Of a DNA stretch of 64,000 bases, positions 11,431-24,164 are shown one piece after another; position 1 is the stretch's first letter, and every line of letters starts with the position of its first letter. The translations under genes and the position numbers were made by a program. Under the pieces are notes generated by a model. The model did not search any database and was not told the origin of the DNA. It was given only the letters and a program-made list of their open reading frames with translations. Source of the DNA: Leptasterias polaris (taxonomy: Eukaryota > Echinodermata > Asteroidea > Forcipulatida > Asteriidae); the NCBI GenBank assembly GCA_037783415.1, contig JAZGTN010000037.1, positions 186,001 to 250,000 of the forward strand, given 5' to 3'.

Positions 11431-14400
11431 ACAAATTTCTTATGTTGTTTAATTAAATAAACCCCGAAAGTCTACGAGCATTATAGTGTACTGATAATAG
11501 TTTATTTATTTAAGCCTCAGCAGTTACAGGCGACATTTTTCTTTACAGCTCGGCAGATGCAAGTATTTCCTTTCATATTTGATAAGCCTTATTTATATGA
11601 GTTCAATAAAAAATTGCTTATCCATTAAAAGTTGACAGTCAGGGAAACCACTGTGTATGGCCCGCGGCCACTCCCTGAGTCGATGAAAAGTAGCAACTTG
11701 AGATTTGTCATCACCTCGATTAATACACGATCAAATCCATGAAATTGGCGTTAAACCCATCGCCACATTCACCCGAAGTAACCCGCAGGACTCGCCAATG
11801 TTATGTCTGCCGCACGGAATACCTCCGCTGAACCGCTCAACTGCTCGTGAGTTGGCATCGAATTAAACCCGCCCTTCATTTTAAAAGTCGATCTCCCTTT
11901 CAACCTCTCTTTCTAACCTTTCAACAGTTCCGCCCGCAGACAGGTCAAAGGTCGCGCTGGATGTAAATAGTGCGAATTGGCGTTAAAAGACATTAAAATT
12001 ATTGGTCGATAAAAAAAAAGGTTGTTGGGGGGTAGAAAAATGAATGATTTCTGAAACTGATATATGGCATGCCTTAAAGGAGGTTACAGTTTGTGTTGTT
12101 TTTGCGCAGTTCGGAATGGGCAATTATCAAGACCTCTGCTGCATAGCAAAATGAGACCAAGCTGCTGGTATTAAAACTGGAGACAAAGAGTTGCAACAGT
12201 CATAATTGCATATTTATTTTTTTAGCATAATTATAATGAAATCAGCCAATGAACGTGCTTTAACGTACAATAACATTTTAAATGACAATGTTAAAGAGGG
12301 CTTCAAGGTTAAATTCAGTTTTGTGATGGACTTATTTTCCATGAAAGTGGGGAAAATTTACAAGTCTCTGCCCAAGCGTCAAAATGAGGTAAAAGGCCCA
12401 TCAAAAACCAAATGGTCTGTACTTTCATATATAGGAATTGAGCCGCATCTCTGGCTGCAGCATTCGCTACCGGACATCAACCCAAAGAAATATGAGAAAC
12501 GATTCATGCATGAATCGTTTTCTCGGATGAGTTTGGGTGAAAAATTATCCAAACCGTGATATTACTTTCTCAAAATAGTTTATACTATTAACAGCTGCTT
12601 CTTACCAAGTAGGTTGTTATGGTCATTAATTTGTGCAGTAGTTAACAATCTCAATAATACCTTTAAAGCTCGGGCTCGGCGTTGGCAATCAAACATAATT
12701 ATGCTGCCATTACATACTACAAGAAACGAAACCAGAACTTAGAGGTGGTTAAAATAATTGGACTAAATTGATATTTTGGCGACAACAGGAGCTTGCCGAA
12801 TAACTTGAGACGTTTGAACTTGTGACCTAGCTTTCATCGATCTTAAATCGTTCAGGGCAATTAACGAAAGCAAAGTGCTGACTATTGTTTTTGTTTGAAT
12901 TGAGAACTAGGGTTTGTGTATAAGGCGAGTCGAAAGACACGTTGCGGCACGGGTCCTCTGATTAACACTTCTTGTATTTTAGCTTTTTGAATTAGGGCAT
13001 TATTCAAGTCAATGCAATTAAATTTTATAACGAATTATTTGCTTTCATTCTCACTTCAAAAACTCGGCGCTTGCTCGGCCAAGCGGAGAATAGTGATCGC
13101 AAGCGCAGAATTCGGCGGTAAGCAGAGCCATGAAATTGGCCCTGAACACCTTGGCGGTGAAATACATGCGAGTGCTCCACAGAAGTTCTCTATGATCAGA
13201 GGCTATCCAGCTATAAGATGATTAGTGACAATTGAATTGAATTGAATTGAAATAGTTTATTGACAATCAAATTCGATTAAAGACAGATCGAGGGCTGATA
13301 CATAACGAATTAACAATTAGTAAAAAGGATAAAATAGAAAGAATAGGCAAGATAAGTAACAAGAAAGACAATGTAGAGAAATTTTTTAAAATTGTGTATA
13401 AAACGATTTATTTGCAGTGACGTAAGCTTCCCATATTCTGTGTTATGATTTGGTCCGAGGTGATGTAGTTTGTCAGTGCACTTTCGAGTCTACATGCAGC
13501 GTCTGCATCTTGTAATGTTTCATGTAGGCCTACTTGTTGTTTAATAATATTCACTATGTGTATCGATACTGTACTGTATGTGTGAATTAAATGCGAATTT
13601 CTGTGTGTGAATTAAATGAATACAAGGTCAAAGGCATCTGGAAACATCCGGCCGGCCAGTCAGGTATCTGGCGTTATTCACGAGCCTTGCAGTGTGACGT
13701 CAGTTGTTTTAGCTAGTGACCTTTGAGATTTAAACTTTAGTTTTAAGAGCGCCCTCAAGTGACTGTAGTTGTATGCGATTGTTTCAGCAATAATATTTCA
13801 CTATATACTAGCGGGATGCCGCGCGAAGCGATTCTTCTTGCGTATAAAATGTTGCAAAGTGGGGTAAGAGGGGGTAATTGGAGAGGGTATCAAAGCTTAT
13901 CATTTTCGGAATTGGTTTTGGTAAAGATATTTAAAATCAGTACGCAATGTAGTTATGTCTTATGATAAAATGTTGAGCATGCAAAAGGTGTTGAGTAGGG
14001 TCGAAAAGTCGCCTTCCCTCACCCTTCTCGCCCCTTTTCTCGACTACGAAGCATAAGTTGGGGTTTTAGTTTTAATATTTGGGAAGGATATACTTGGCAA
14101 TGATGCATGCTTCGCATGATCTGTGGTTTTTTGATATGTCAGGACTTTTTGAGTGTCTAACAAAGGCCTGAGCAATCCATGGAATATATGCGTGCTCCTA
14201 AAATTTCTGAAATGTTTGAGTTTATTTATTACTTGATTTACTTTTTTCTTTATTTCTTGATTTATTTGTGTCTCTATTTCTTTATTTCTTAAATGTGTCT
14301 TGGTTTCTACACCGTTTCTCTCTCATATCCGTGTTTCCCCGCTTAGTTCTCTGTTGAACTTTGTATTTTCTCAGTATATTTCGGTCTTTCTATACGGTCT

Positions 14401-15698
14401 TTCTGCATTTATGTGTTTTTCTGACTTGTCTGTCTGACTTTTTATTTATTTTTGCTTATATCTTAGTTTCGTTATTTCCTTAGTTGCATAGGTGGGCCTA
14501 TAATTTATCATTGATAGCTATGTTTCTTGATTGACGTTTATTTTTTAATGTTTTTATGTCACTATGTTAAAGTTGATTTCTCTTGATGCTTCTATGTCAC
14601 TATTTCTGTGTTTTTTAATTCTTTTTTGTGTGGACGTGTTTGTTTTCATATTTCGTTCTTCTAGATTGTGTAAATGGTTGCATAATACAATAATATTGTT
14701 AAGTGTTACAGGGGTGTGAAAGGTTGTCACATTTTGTTGATGACAGTTTTGTAAACTTTTGTATTTGTCTTGACGGACCCTGGTGTTCAAATGTTATTCA
14801 TCGTACGTCTAAAGATTCAAATAAAAAACGAAAATATACAAAACATTATTTGGGTGTTTTCGCTTTCCTTTAATTGTTCCTTTCTGTCTGTCTTTGATTT
14901 CTTGATTTATATGTTTGTTTGGAGGGGGCTTTATTTGTGTCCCCTTTCCTTTTATTTCATTTTGTCGTTGTTTCTTGTTTTCTTGATGTCTTTGTTTCTT
15001 TATTTCTTTATGCCTTTGTTTCTTTATTTCTTTATTGCTTGGAAATTATTCTGGTTGTATTTAGGCCTACTACCACTAATGCAGGTAACGACTATACTGT
15101 TCGATAATGCTTGTCTTGGTGAATTTTATGTTGTTATTCAGTCAATGAGTAACGTAGGCAATCAATTTATGAAAGAAATAATAAAAGGATAATAAATATA
15201 GAGGGGCCGTAGGAGGTCATGTCAATTTACAAAAAAAATATGACCTGGAAGAAGACAAAGCATCATTAACAGAAAAATGCAGTATCCGTATAAATTAGGA
15301 TGATTTCCCCCCTATGAGCTGCATTTTAATTCAATCATCTCAGTAGTAGGCCCCTATAGTATGTTAAACTTTTTAAAGGAGCGAAACATTGTTTAAATAA
15401 TTGTATTATTGTGCTGAGATTTCCAAGCAAGTTGACTAAGGGACAATACTAAGTATCATAAAATTAAAAACATAAAGTACTCCTATTACACACTTATTGA
15501 GCACACTCGGGAAAGCACTAAGACATACCCGTATTATAATAGAGCGGTCCAATGTCATCACATTACCGACCAATCGGAAGTGAATGTGAAACAGTGGTGT
15601 CTGGTACCTTCCTTAACAAACCCATAATCACAGTTAATAGCTGTTGAGTTACCCGACTGAAAAGGCTGGTCTTAATCAGAAGTCATGAGCTCTTTAGT
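11431..15698. other. No gene seen
   Basis: About 4 kb of AT-rich DNA. It holds (AATTG)n at about 13231-13253 and a long TTTATTTCTT-type region at about 14220-15040, which generates hydrophobic open frames by composition alone. The open frame at 12236-12559 has an ATG but no recognised family and ends next to a stretch resembling a dispersed repeat at 62893-62940. Confidence 0.5.
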
Positions 15699-16233
15699 GG
15701 GTGCGTTCGATTAGCTTCCCCGGGTCGACCCAGGTCAGACCCCAGTGCGTTCGATTAGCTCTGACGTCATTGTTGTAACTCACCCGGGTCAGACCCAAGT
15801 GCCCTGCTTGTGGAACGGGTTACTTGGGGCTGACCCTGGTTCATGACGTCACGACGAAAAACTTTCTCAATGGCCACCATTTTGTTTGTAGATCAGCGGG
15901 ACATTTTCAGGAAGTTTGACACACATTTTCACTATTAATAAAGCAGCGTTTGTGAGCAATACGTATTTTTTTATTTGGAGCCGGGTACTTTTGTATCACT
16001 GTGGGCTTGTGAAATTATTTAACGTTGCAGTTTTACCTTGATAATAATTATTTACGATCTTTTCATGAATCCACGAACAGTTTCGGACGTATGCACACAA
16101 AGAAACTAGTTCCGGTCGGCTGTCCCAAGATGCATTGGTGTGAATGCTTGGGGAAGTTGGCGTTCGATTAGCTCAAGTCAGGGGCTCACCCGGATGAGCA
16201 CACCGGGGTCGACCCGGGGAAGCTAAACGAACC
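15699..16233. mobile_element. ~535-bp inverted-repeat element, GTTCGATTAGCTTCCCCGGG ends
   Basis: The left end GTGCGTTCGATTAGCTTCCC is mirrored by GGGGAAGCTAAACGAACC at the right end, both followed inward by CCGGGTCGACCC. Internal copies of GTGCGTTCGATTAGCTC also occur. No transposase, so it is non-autonomous. A second, 3'-truncated copy lies at 30951-31262 in the P450 gene. The end sequence suggests a cut-and-paste DNA transposon; I cannot fix the superfamily because no clean target duplication is visible. Confidence 0.75.
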
Positions 16234-16739
16234 ATAGAGAAAGGCACCTACTGTAATGATAAACAGTTGATAAACAAACCTCACTGGTCGGTATGGAAGT
16301 CCGAATGTTGGCAAAACATTAAATCGTGTTAACCTGTGTTCGTGACCAAATTCACCATTTCTGCAAACTTTCATATAAAAAATGCATTAATCCATGATTT
16401 TGTGCTCCGTTTCAAACACATTTCACGCTGTTTTTCAATAGGGCCTATTTCATTTGTGTAATACTGTCACAAACTGTCGCTATCTGTTTTTGTTTTGCAT
16501 TTATGGCTTTTCATAGTTTTCCAACCACTCTGGCGGTGTCGTTGCAATTAACGTTTATTACCATCATCCATGATTCACGCCACGTCCAACGATGCACACA
16601 AAACGTTGTGTCGGAACATCAATGCAGTAAATATATATCCCCTAATTTGTTCACCGCTTCTTTATTACCCGTAAGACGTATTTTTCATCGCATCTTTACA
16701 CGTAACATGTATCTTTCAGCGAAATGAAATAAACAAAAC

Positions 16740-17036
16740 GATGAAACCGGAAGCACGGGAAAACGTGGCGGACAGCGACAACCCAGGAAAGACGCGGACC
16801 AATCATCTGTGAGAGAAAAAAATGTCACCCGACTGGAGAACGCGTCTCCGGAAGGCCCGCCGCGGCGGGACACCAGTCAAGAAAGATGGCCACCAAAGAT
16901 GGCGACCCAAGATGGCGGATAAAAATCGACCCTCATCTCCACGCCGTGGTGCGGGGACGATGTCACCAAGCGCTGAAGACCGGCGGTTCGCGCAGCGCGG
17001 CGGGGAGGAAGTTAGTCCAGGCTTTAAATATAAATT
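16740..17036 (+). promoter_or_regulatory. CpG-rich stretch with clustered AAGATGGC motifs
   Basis: GC content and CpG density rise sharply against the surroundings. Three or more AAGATGGC(C/G) motifs occur within 16883-16921, matching the core of YY1-type promoter sites (established for animals). It lies about 0.4-0.7 kb upstream of the P450 start. It could be a promoter, or a first exon of an unrecognised gene (72-codon ATG frame at 16822). Confidence 0.35.
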
Positions 17037-17188
17037 ATAGATGTTATAGACGTTTCTGTTGCAACCTCACAGCCCGAGTTATTGCCAACCGAGGTTGGAA
17101 AACTATGGAAAGCCATAACTGCAAATCAAAAACAGCTACCCATAGTTTGTAGCAATGTTACACAAATAATATAGTGTTGAATTTGTGT

Positions 17189-17390
17189 TATCACAAACCT
17201 TTCGAGGCCGCAGTTCCATCATGCAAAGTCTCAAATCAAATCAAAAGACGATTGAAATTGCTTTAACCTTTCGACTTTTAATTCTTATCACAAAGATTCT
17301 AGATAGTTACATTATACGTAAGGGTGGATGACTACTGAAATTTTTTTCAACTTTGGACTTTTCTTATCATGATAATAACCCGTGGACTTG
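17189..17390 (+). repeat. Upstream P450 segment, left arm of a long inverted repeat
   Basis: Read in reverse complement, this ~200 bp recurs at about 24165-24360 with few differences. It lies immediately upstream of P450 exon 1 and so includes its probable promoter/5' UTR. One part of it (CAAAGTCTCAAATC region) is also the ancestor-like monomer of the satellite at 24300-24870. Confidence 0.8.
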
Positions 17391-17449
17391 ACTTGTTATG
17401 CATTACTCCTGGATGAGCCAAGCCCCGTATTCAAGGTTTTTCTTTCGAG

Positions 17450-17675
17450 ATGGTGTTGTTCCAAATACTTGGCCTTTTAACGGCGGTGATTTCTCTAGCT
17501 TTAGGATTCCTCTGTCTAGATTACCATCGGCATCGATGGCCAGTGAGGAACTTCCCCCCGGGACCATACGGATGGCCAGTGCTCGGAAGTCCCTCGATAT
17601 TGGGGAATCCACAAGTCCACCTTGACTTTGAAAATCTGCGTAGGAAATACGGTGACATCTTTAGCATTGCATTAG
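17450..17675 (+). CDS. P450 exon 1: membrane anchor and proline hinge
   Basis: True ATG, a hydrophobic anchor of about 20 residues, then RNFPPGPYGWPVLGS and a YGDIFSIALG segment typical of CYP2. The donor GTGAGT is at 17676, phase 1. The opposite-strand open frames here are shadows. Confidence 0.88.
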
Positions 17676-17840
17676 GTGAGTTATGTCCTATGCCAAGCAT
17701 CATCCCCCCCAAAATAGAATTTTATTAAGAGTAGGTAATCAGCTGTCTTAACCACACAACCCATCTCTGTCTCTCTTATATAGATAGTTCCCAGTAGACG
17801 CCATCTTTACGGGCAAATCGCATTTTGGCTTGCAGGCGCA

Positions 17841-18320
17841 GGGCGCACCACACTAAATAAACTCCCATAGGAACCAATGCTAAATGATAAATATTCAAAA
17901 ATACTCAAAAAATCGTGTAAGTCTCTCAGCCTCTTGAAAACCAATCAAACATATTTTCGGACGACTGAACTTTAGAATTCTTTTCAATTTTTGCCAGGTC
18001 AGCCGTTTGGAATTTTTGCTAACTACCCCAGAAGAAAAAAACGCGAAAATTTGTTTTTTTCCAAAACCGACTTGCTGCCAGTTTTCGTGAAGCACTTCTC
18101 CACTTTCCCGTTCAAATAGGGCCAACTTTAACGCCTAAATTTATCAAGTCTCCTCAAAGGTTGAAGCACAGAACCCCCAGGTTGTGATAGATTATTATAT
18201 TTACACAATCTATTAATTGCATGACCCCCAAAACGTTGTAATTAAAAATAAGTTGTGGGTTTACAAATTATGATAAGTAGCTTGGCGCATTAATTCTGGC
18301 TTATTTGGTGTGGTGCGCCC
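17841..18320 (+). mobile_element. 480-bp repeat, copy A
   Basis: First repeat of the array. Left flank GGCGCA (host element), right flank TATAAGGG (internal segment). The opposite-strand 76-codon open frame inside begins with TTG and has a stop just upstream, so I do not call it a gene. Confidence 0.85.
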
Positions 18321-18994
18321 TATAAGGGCACTTAATTATTCTTTATGGTTAAAAAATTATGCTTAAATTGTTGAAAATAAGTCACTGACTTGATATCTGA
18401 AAAAATTAATTGGAAATGTTATTGCGTTCGTCTACAACAAGGGTCAAACATGTTGGAGCATTTACATGTACTCTAAGCATGCGATAAGAAAAACATGCAT
18501 TACACGCTGTGTACACTCTAATGACAAGTCAGTTGTTATATCCAAATCCTAGTCACTCAACAAGTTATAAACTTATCTCTTTTTTTTTAGTTATACGATT
18601 CTAAACGCCTTACAATTATTTTTAATAATTGACAAGAGGGGGTTAACTAATGTGGAAGCTGTAAAAGGGAAAGGGGATTGAAGAGGGAGGGCCTGAGAAG
18701 GGGGGGGGGTAGATTTTGCTTACCCGCCAACATTTTTAACCATGTAATCATATTGAGTTTAAAATGGTGAACTTTATAACAAAAAAGAATATACATAGGT
18801 CATTTTACCACGTTTAATTGTCATTCCAAGTTTCATTTTACCTAGCTTTAAGGGATAAGGGGGTGAATGGGTGGGCGGGGCGTGGGCGGGGCTTGTTGCA
18901 AAATGCCCTTCCAGACACTTTACGGTTAATAAATTGTGGGTGAACGGGAACAATTGGACTATAGTTAAGAGTTAAGACTGTAAGCTAATAAGGT

Positions 18995-19250
18995 GTTTGG
19001 GCTGGGGGCTAGGGTCCGGGCTGACGGCTAGGGTTTTGGGCTTTGGGGGTAGGCTCGGCTGGGGGTTAGGGTTTGGGCTGGGGCTATGATTTCGGCTAGG
19101 GGCTAGGGTTAGGGCTGGGGGCATGATTCGGCTTGATGGGTGTAGGGTTTGGGCTGGGGGCTGGGGTTTGGGCTGACGGCTACGGTTTTTAAAGTATAGT
19201 GTAGGGTTTAGGCTGCTGGTTGGGGGCTAGGCCTAGGGTTTCACACGCAT
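18995..19250 (+). repeat. G-rich telomere-like block in internal segment 1
   Basis: GGGCTGGGGGCTAGGGT-like phrases, including TTAGGG and TAGGGTT, repeat irregularly and give several runs of three or more G on one strand. Equivalent blocks lie at about 20857-21112 and 22717-22972. The transposase gene occupies the corresponding place in the full element. Confidence 0.8.
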
Positions 19251-19701
19251 CAGAGTGCATTCACCTTCCGGAAACTTGACATATGATGCCATATCCACCA
19301 CCCCCCTACTCCTCTTCAAATAGTCTATTTGGTGGTTTTCTCTCCTTTTTTCATATTCAACCAGCCACGTTGGCTCATGATTCTTTGAATGTGACTAAAA
19401 CCGTCAGTCTCATACTTATTACTTGTCATAGTTTAACCATGAAGGTTTAGAAAGCAAACCCCTCTTTGAGTTTGAAACGTTGAAGTATTCTCGGTTAATA
19501 AATGTATTGTAATTTGAGGAAATAGAAACATTATTGCTATACTAACAGTTTACAGTCAAAGAAATGATGTTTCCAATGTAAAAACAGCAACAAAGTGACA
19601 CACAATGCCCCCACACAACTCATTACTGTCGTTGTTTCAAGCCTACATCTGTAAACAGAACACAAACATGGCTGCACGGGCGCCGCCATGTTGTATATAT
19701 A

Positions 19702-20181
19702 GGGCGCACCACACTAAATAAACTCCCATAGGAACCAATGCTAAATGATAAATATTCAAAAATACTCAAAAAATCGTGTAAGTCTCTCAGCCTCTTGAAA
19801 ACCAATCAAACATATTTTCGGACGACTGAACTTTAGAATTCTTTTCAATTTTTGCCAGGTCAGCCGTTTGGAATTTTTGCTAACTACCCCAGAAGAAAAA
19901 AACGCGAAAATTTGTTTTTTTCCAAAACCGACTTGCTGCCAGTTTTCGTGAAGCACTTCTCCACTTTCCCGTTCAAATAGGGCCAACTTTAACGCCTAAA
20001 TTTATCAAGTCTCCTCAAAGGTTGAAGCACAGAACCCCCAGGTTGTGATAGATTATTATATTTACACAATCTATTAATTGCATGACCCCCAAAACGTTGT
20101 AATTAAAAATAAGTTGTGGGTTTACAAATTATGATAAGTAGCTTGGCGCATTAATTCTGGCTTATTTGGTGTGGTGCGCCC
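19702..20181 (+). mobile_element. 480-bp repeat, copy B
   Basis: Flanked by TATATA on the left and TATAAGGG on the right; appears identical to copy A. Confidence 0.85.
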
Positions 20182-21562
20182 TATAAGGGCACTTAATTAT
20201 TCTTTATGGTTAAAAAATTATGCTTAAATTGTTGAAAATAAGTCACTGACTTGATATCTGAAAAAATGAATTGGAAATGTTATTGCGTTCGTCTACAACA
20301 AGGTCAAACATGTTGGAGCATTTACATGTACTCTAAGCATGCGATAAGAAAAACATGCATTACACGCTGTGTACACTCTAATGACAAGTCAGTTGTTATA
20401 TCCAAATCCTAGTCACTCAACAAGTTATAAACTTATCTCTTTTTTTTTAGTTATACGATTCTAAACGCCTTACAATTATTTTTAATAATTGACAAGAGGG
20501 GGTTAACTAATGTGGAAGCTGTAAAAGGGAAAGGGGATTGAAGAGGGAGGGCCTGAGAAGGGGGGGGGGGTAGATTTTGCTTACCCGCCAACATTTTTAA
20601 CCATGTAATCATATTGAGTTTAAAATGGTGAACTTTATAACAAAAAAGAATATACATAGGTCATTTTACCACGTTTAATTGTCATTCCAAGTTTCATTTT
20701 ACCTAGCTTTAAGGGATAAGGGGGTGAATGGGTGGGCGGGGCGTGGGCGGGGCTTGTTGCAAAATGCCCTTCCAGACACTTTACGGTTAATAAATTGTGG
20801 GTGAACGGGAACAATTGGACTATAGTTAAGAGTTAAGACTGTAAGCTAATAAGGTGTTTGGGCTGGGGGCTAGGGTCCGGGCTGACGGCTAGGGTTTTGG
20901 GCTTTGGGGGTAGGCTCGGCTGGGGGTTAGGGTTTGGGCTGGGGCTATGATTTCGGCTAGGGGCTAGGGTTAGGGCTGGGGGCATGATTCGGCTTGATGG
21001 GTGTAGGGTTTGGGCTGGGGGCTGGGGTTTGGGCTGACGGCTACGGTTTTTGCAGTATAGTGTAGGGTTTAGGCTGCTGGTTGGGGGCTAGGCCTAGGGT
21101 TTCACACGCATCAGAGTGCATTCACCTTCCGGAAACTTGACATATGATGCCATATCCACCACCCCCCTACTCCTCTTCAAATAGTCTATTTGGTGGTTTT
21201 CTCTCCTTTTTTCATATTCAACCAGCCACGTTGGCTCATGATTCTTTGAATGTGACTAAAACCGTCAGTCTCATACTTATTACTTGTCATAGTTTAACCA
21301 TGAAGGTTTAGAAAGCAAACCCCTCTTTGAGTTTGAAACGTTGAAGTATTCTCGGTTAATAAATGTATTGTAATTTGAGGAAATAGAAACATTATTGCTA
21401 TACTAACAGTTTACAGTCAAAGAAATGATGTTTCCAATGTAAAAACAGCAACAAAATGACACACAATGCCCCCACACAACTCATTACTGTCGTTGTTTCA
21501 AGCCTACATCTGTAAACAGAACACAAACATGGCTGCACGGGCGCCGCCATGTTGTATATATA

Positions 21563-22042
21563 GGGCGCACCACACTAAATAAACTCCCATAGGAACCAAT
21601 GCTAAATGATAAATATTCAAAAATACTCAAAAAATCGTGTAAGTCTCTCAGCCTCTTGAAAACCAATCAAACATATTTTCGGACGACTGAACTTTAGAAT
21701 TCTTTTCAATTTTTGCCAGGTCAGCCGTTTGGAATTTTTGCTAACTACCCCAGAAGAAAAAAACGCGAAAATTTGTTTTTTTCCAAAACCGACTTGCTGC
21801 CAGTTTTCGTGAAGCACTTCTCCACTTTCCCGTTCAAATAGGGCCAACTTTAACGCCTAAATTTATCAAGTCTCCTCAAAGGTTGAAGCACAGAACCCCC
21901 AGGTTGTGATAGATTATTATATTTACACAATCTATTAATTGCATGACCCCCAAAACGTTGTAATTAAAAATAAGTTGTGGGTTTACAAATTATGATAAGT
22001 AGCTTGGCGCATTAATTCTGGCTTATTTGGTGTGGTGCGCCC
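21563..22042 (+). mobile_element. 480-bp repeat, copy C
   Basis: Same borders as copy B; appears identical to copies A and B. Confidence 0.85.
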
Positions 22043-23422
22043 TATAAGGGCACTTAATTATTCTTTATGGTTAAAAAATTATGCTTAAATTGTTGAAAAT
22101 AAGTCACTGACTTGATATCTGAAAAAATTAATTGGAAATGTTATTGCGTTCGTCTACAACAAGGTCAAACATGTTGGAGCATTTACATGTACTCTAAGCA
22201 TGCGATAAGAAAAACATGCATTACACGCTGTGTACACTCTAATGACAAGTCAGTTGTTATATCCAAATCCTAGTCACTCAACAAGTTATAAACTTATCTC
22301 TTTTTTTTTAGTTATACGATTCTAAACGCCTTACAATTATTTTTAATAATTGACAAGAGGGGGTTAACTAATGTGGAAGCTGTAAAAGGGAAAGGGGATT
22401 GAAGAGGGAGGGCCTGAGAAGGGGGGGGGGTAGATTTTGCTTACCCGCCAACATTTTTAACCATGTAATCATATTGAGTTTAAAATGGTGAACTTTATAA
22501 CAAAAAAGAATATACATAGGTCATTTTACCACGTTTAATTGTCATTCCAAGTTTCATTTTACCTAGCTTTAAGGGATAAGGGGGTGAATGGGTGGGCGGG
22601 GCGTGGGCGGGGCTTGTTGCAAAATGCCCTTCCAGACACTTTACGGTTAATAAATTGTGGGTGAACGGGAACAATTGGACTATAGTTAAGAGTTAAGACT
22701 GTAAGCTAATAAGGTGTTTGGGCTGGGGGCTAGGGTCCGGGCTGACGGCTAGGGTTTTGGGCTTTGGGGGTAGGCTCGGCTGGGGGTTAGGGTTTGGGCT
22801 GGGGCTATGATTTCGGCTAGGGGCTAGGGTTAGGGCTGGGGGCATGATTCGGCTTGATGGGTGTAGGGTTTGGGCTGGGGGCTGGGGTTTGGGTTGACGG
22901 CTACGGTTTTTGCAGTATAGTGTAGGGTTTAGGCTGCTGGTTGGGGGCTAGGCCTAGGGTTTCACACGCATCAGAGTGCATTCACCTTCCGGAAACTTGA
23001 CATATGATGCCATATCCACCACCCCCCTACTCCTCTTCAAATAGTCTATTTGGTGGTTTTCTCTCCTTTTTTCATATTCAACCAGCCACGTTGGCTCATG
23101 ATTCTTTGAATGTGACTAAAACCGTCAGTCTCATACTTATTACTTGTCATAGTTTAACCATGAAGGTTTAGAAAGCAAACCCCTCTTTGAGTTTGAAACG
23201 TTGAAGTATTCTCGGTTAATAAATGTATTGTAATTTGAGGAAATAGAAACATTATTGCTATACTAACAGTTTACAGTCAAAGAAATGATGTTTCCAATGT
23301 AAAAACAGCAACAAAGTGACACACAATGCCCCCACACAACTCATTACTGTCGTTGTTTCAAGCCTACATCTGTAAACAGAACACAAACATGGCTGCACGG
23401 GCGCCGCCATGTTGTATATATA

Positions 23423-23902
23423 GGGCGCACCACACTAAATAAACTCCCATAGGAACCAATGCTAAATGATAAATATTCAAAAATACTCAAAAAATCGTGT
23501 AAGTCTCTCAGCCTCTTGAAAACCAATCAAACATATTTTCGGACGACTGAACTTTAGAATTCTTTTCAATTTTTGCCAGGTCAGCCGTTTGGAATTTTTG
23601 CTAACTACCCCAGAAGAAAAAAACGCGAAAATTAGTTTTTTTCCAAAACCGACTTGCTGCCAGTTTTCGTGAAGCACTTCTCCACTTTCCCGTTCAAATA
23701 GGGCCAACTTTAACGCCTAAATTTATCAAGTCTCCTCAAAGGTTGAAGCACAGAACCCCCAGGTTGTGATAGATTATTATATTTACACAATCTATTAATT
23801 GCATGACCCCCAAAACGTTGTAATTAAAAATAAGTTGTGGGTTTACAAATTATGATAAGTAGCTTGGCGCATTAATTCTGGCTTATTTGGTGTGGTGCGC
23901 CC
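23423..23902 (+). mobile_element. 480-bp repeat, copy D
   Basis: Left flank TATATA. The right flank returns to the interrupted host element (GTCAAGCGCTC). At least one substitution against A-C near 23634. Confidence 0.85.
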
Positions 23903-24164
23903 GTCAAGCGCTCAAATTATTAACGCAGCCGCGTCATTCACTAACCAATCATGCAATGAGTTTTGTGAAATGTGCGCGTGCTGCACGCCGTTCTCACGCG
24001 TAACGCGGGACTGTGTGTTCCAAACTGCCCGTAAAGATGGCCGACTTACGTCATACTGCAACCTATCTATAGTGAAAGTGCTCTTATGAGGCATGGTGGT
24101 GGGCTCTATTGTGCTTTGAACCTCAGCAATTATTTAGAGGATTTTTATTTAGTGTCTTTCGATC

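Larger units (their letters stand above)
17841..23902 (+). repeat. Tandem array of a ~1,861-bp unit: four 480-bp repeats, three internal segments
   Basis: 480-bp repeats: 17841-18320, 19702-20181, 21563-22042, 23423-23902. Internal segments: 18321-19701, 20182-21562, 22043-23422. Copies look almost identical, with only scattered single-base differences, so amplification is recent. Each 480-bp repeat starts GGGCGCACCACACTAAATAA and ends TTATTTGGTGTGGTGCGCCC, a 20-bp near-perfect inverted end. All inner borders are flanked by TATA. The internal segment is the transposase-less form of the element at 33832-38432: its first ~590 bp and last ~440 bp match that element's inner flanks, and a G-rich block lies between. 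The array occupies P450 intron 1. Confidence 0.9.
17779..24071. mobile_element. Inverted-repeat element split by the tandem array
   Basis: The left part (17779-17840) and right part (23903-24071) together match the intact element at 51940-52169 in reverse complement. The ends are TATAGATAG... followed by CCATCTTTACGGGCA. The 6.06 kb array sits at the equivalent of GGCGC/GTCAAG. The intact copy therefore acts as the empty site; only one extra A is left at the left junction and no clear target duplication. Confidence 0.75.

Noticed and set aside
12206..12559. 117-codon open frame
   Set aside because: First codon is TTG (ATG only at 12236), no family recognised, lies next to a dispersed repeat.
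14770..15192. 140-codon hydrophobic open frame
   Set aside because: Produced by TTTATTTCTT-type low-complexity DNA.
17895..18125. 76-codon minus-strand open frame in every 480-bp repeat (also 34027-34257 plus)
   Set aside because: Begins with TTG, has a stop shortly upstream and no ATG; equal length follows from recent copying. Differences between array and E/F copies are few and do not show clear synonymous bias by eye.
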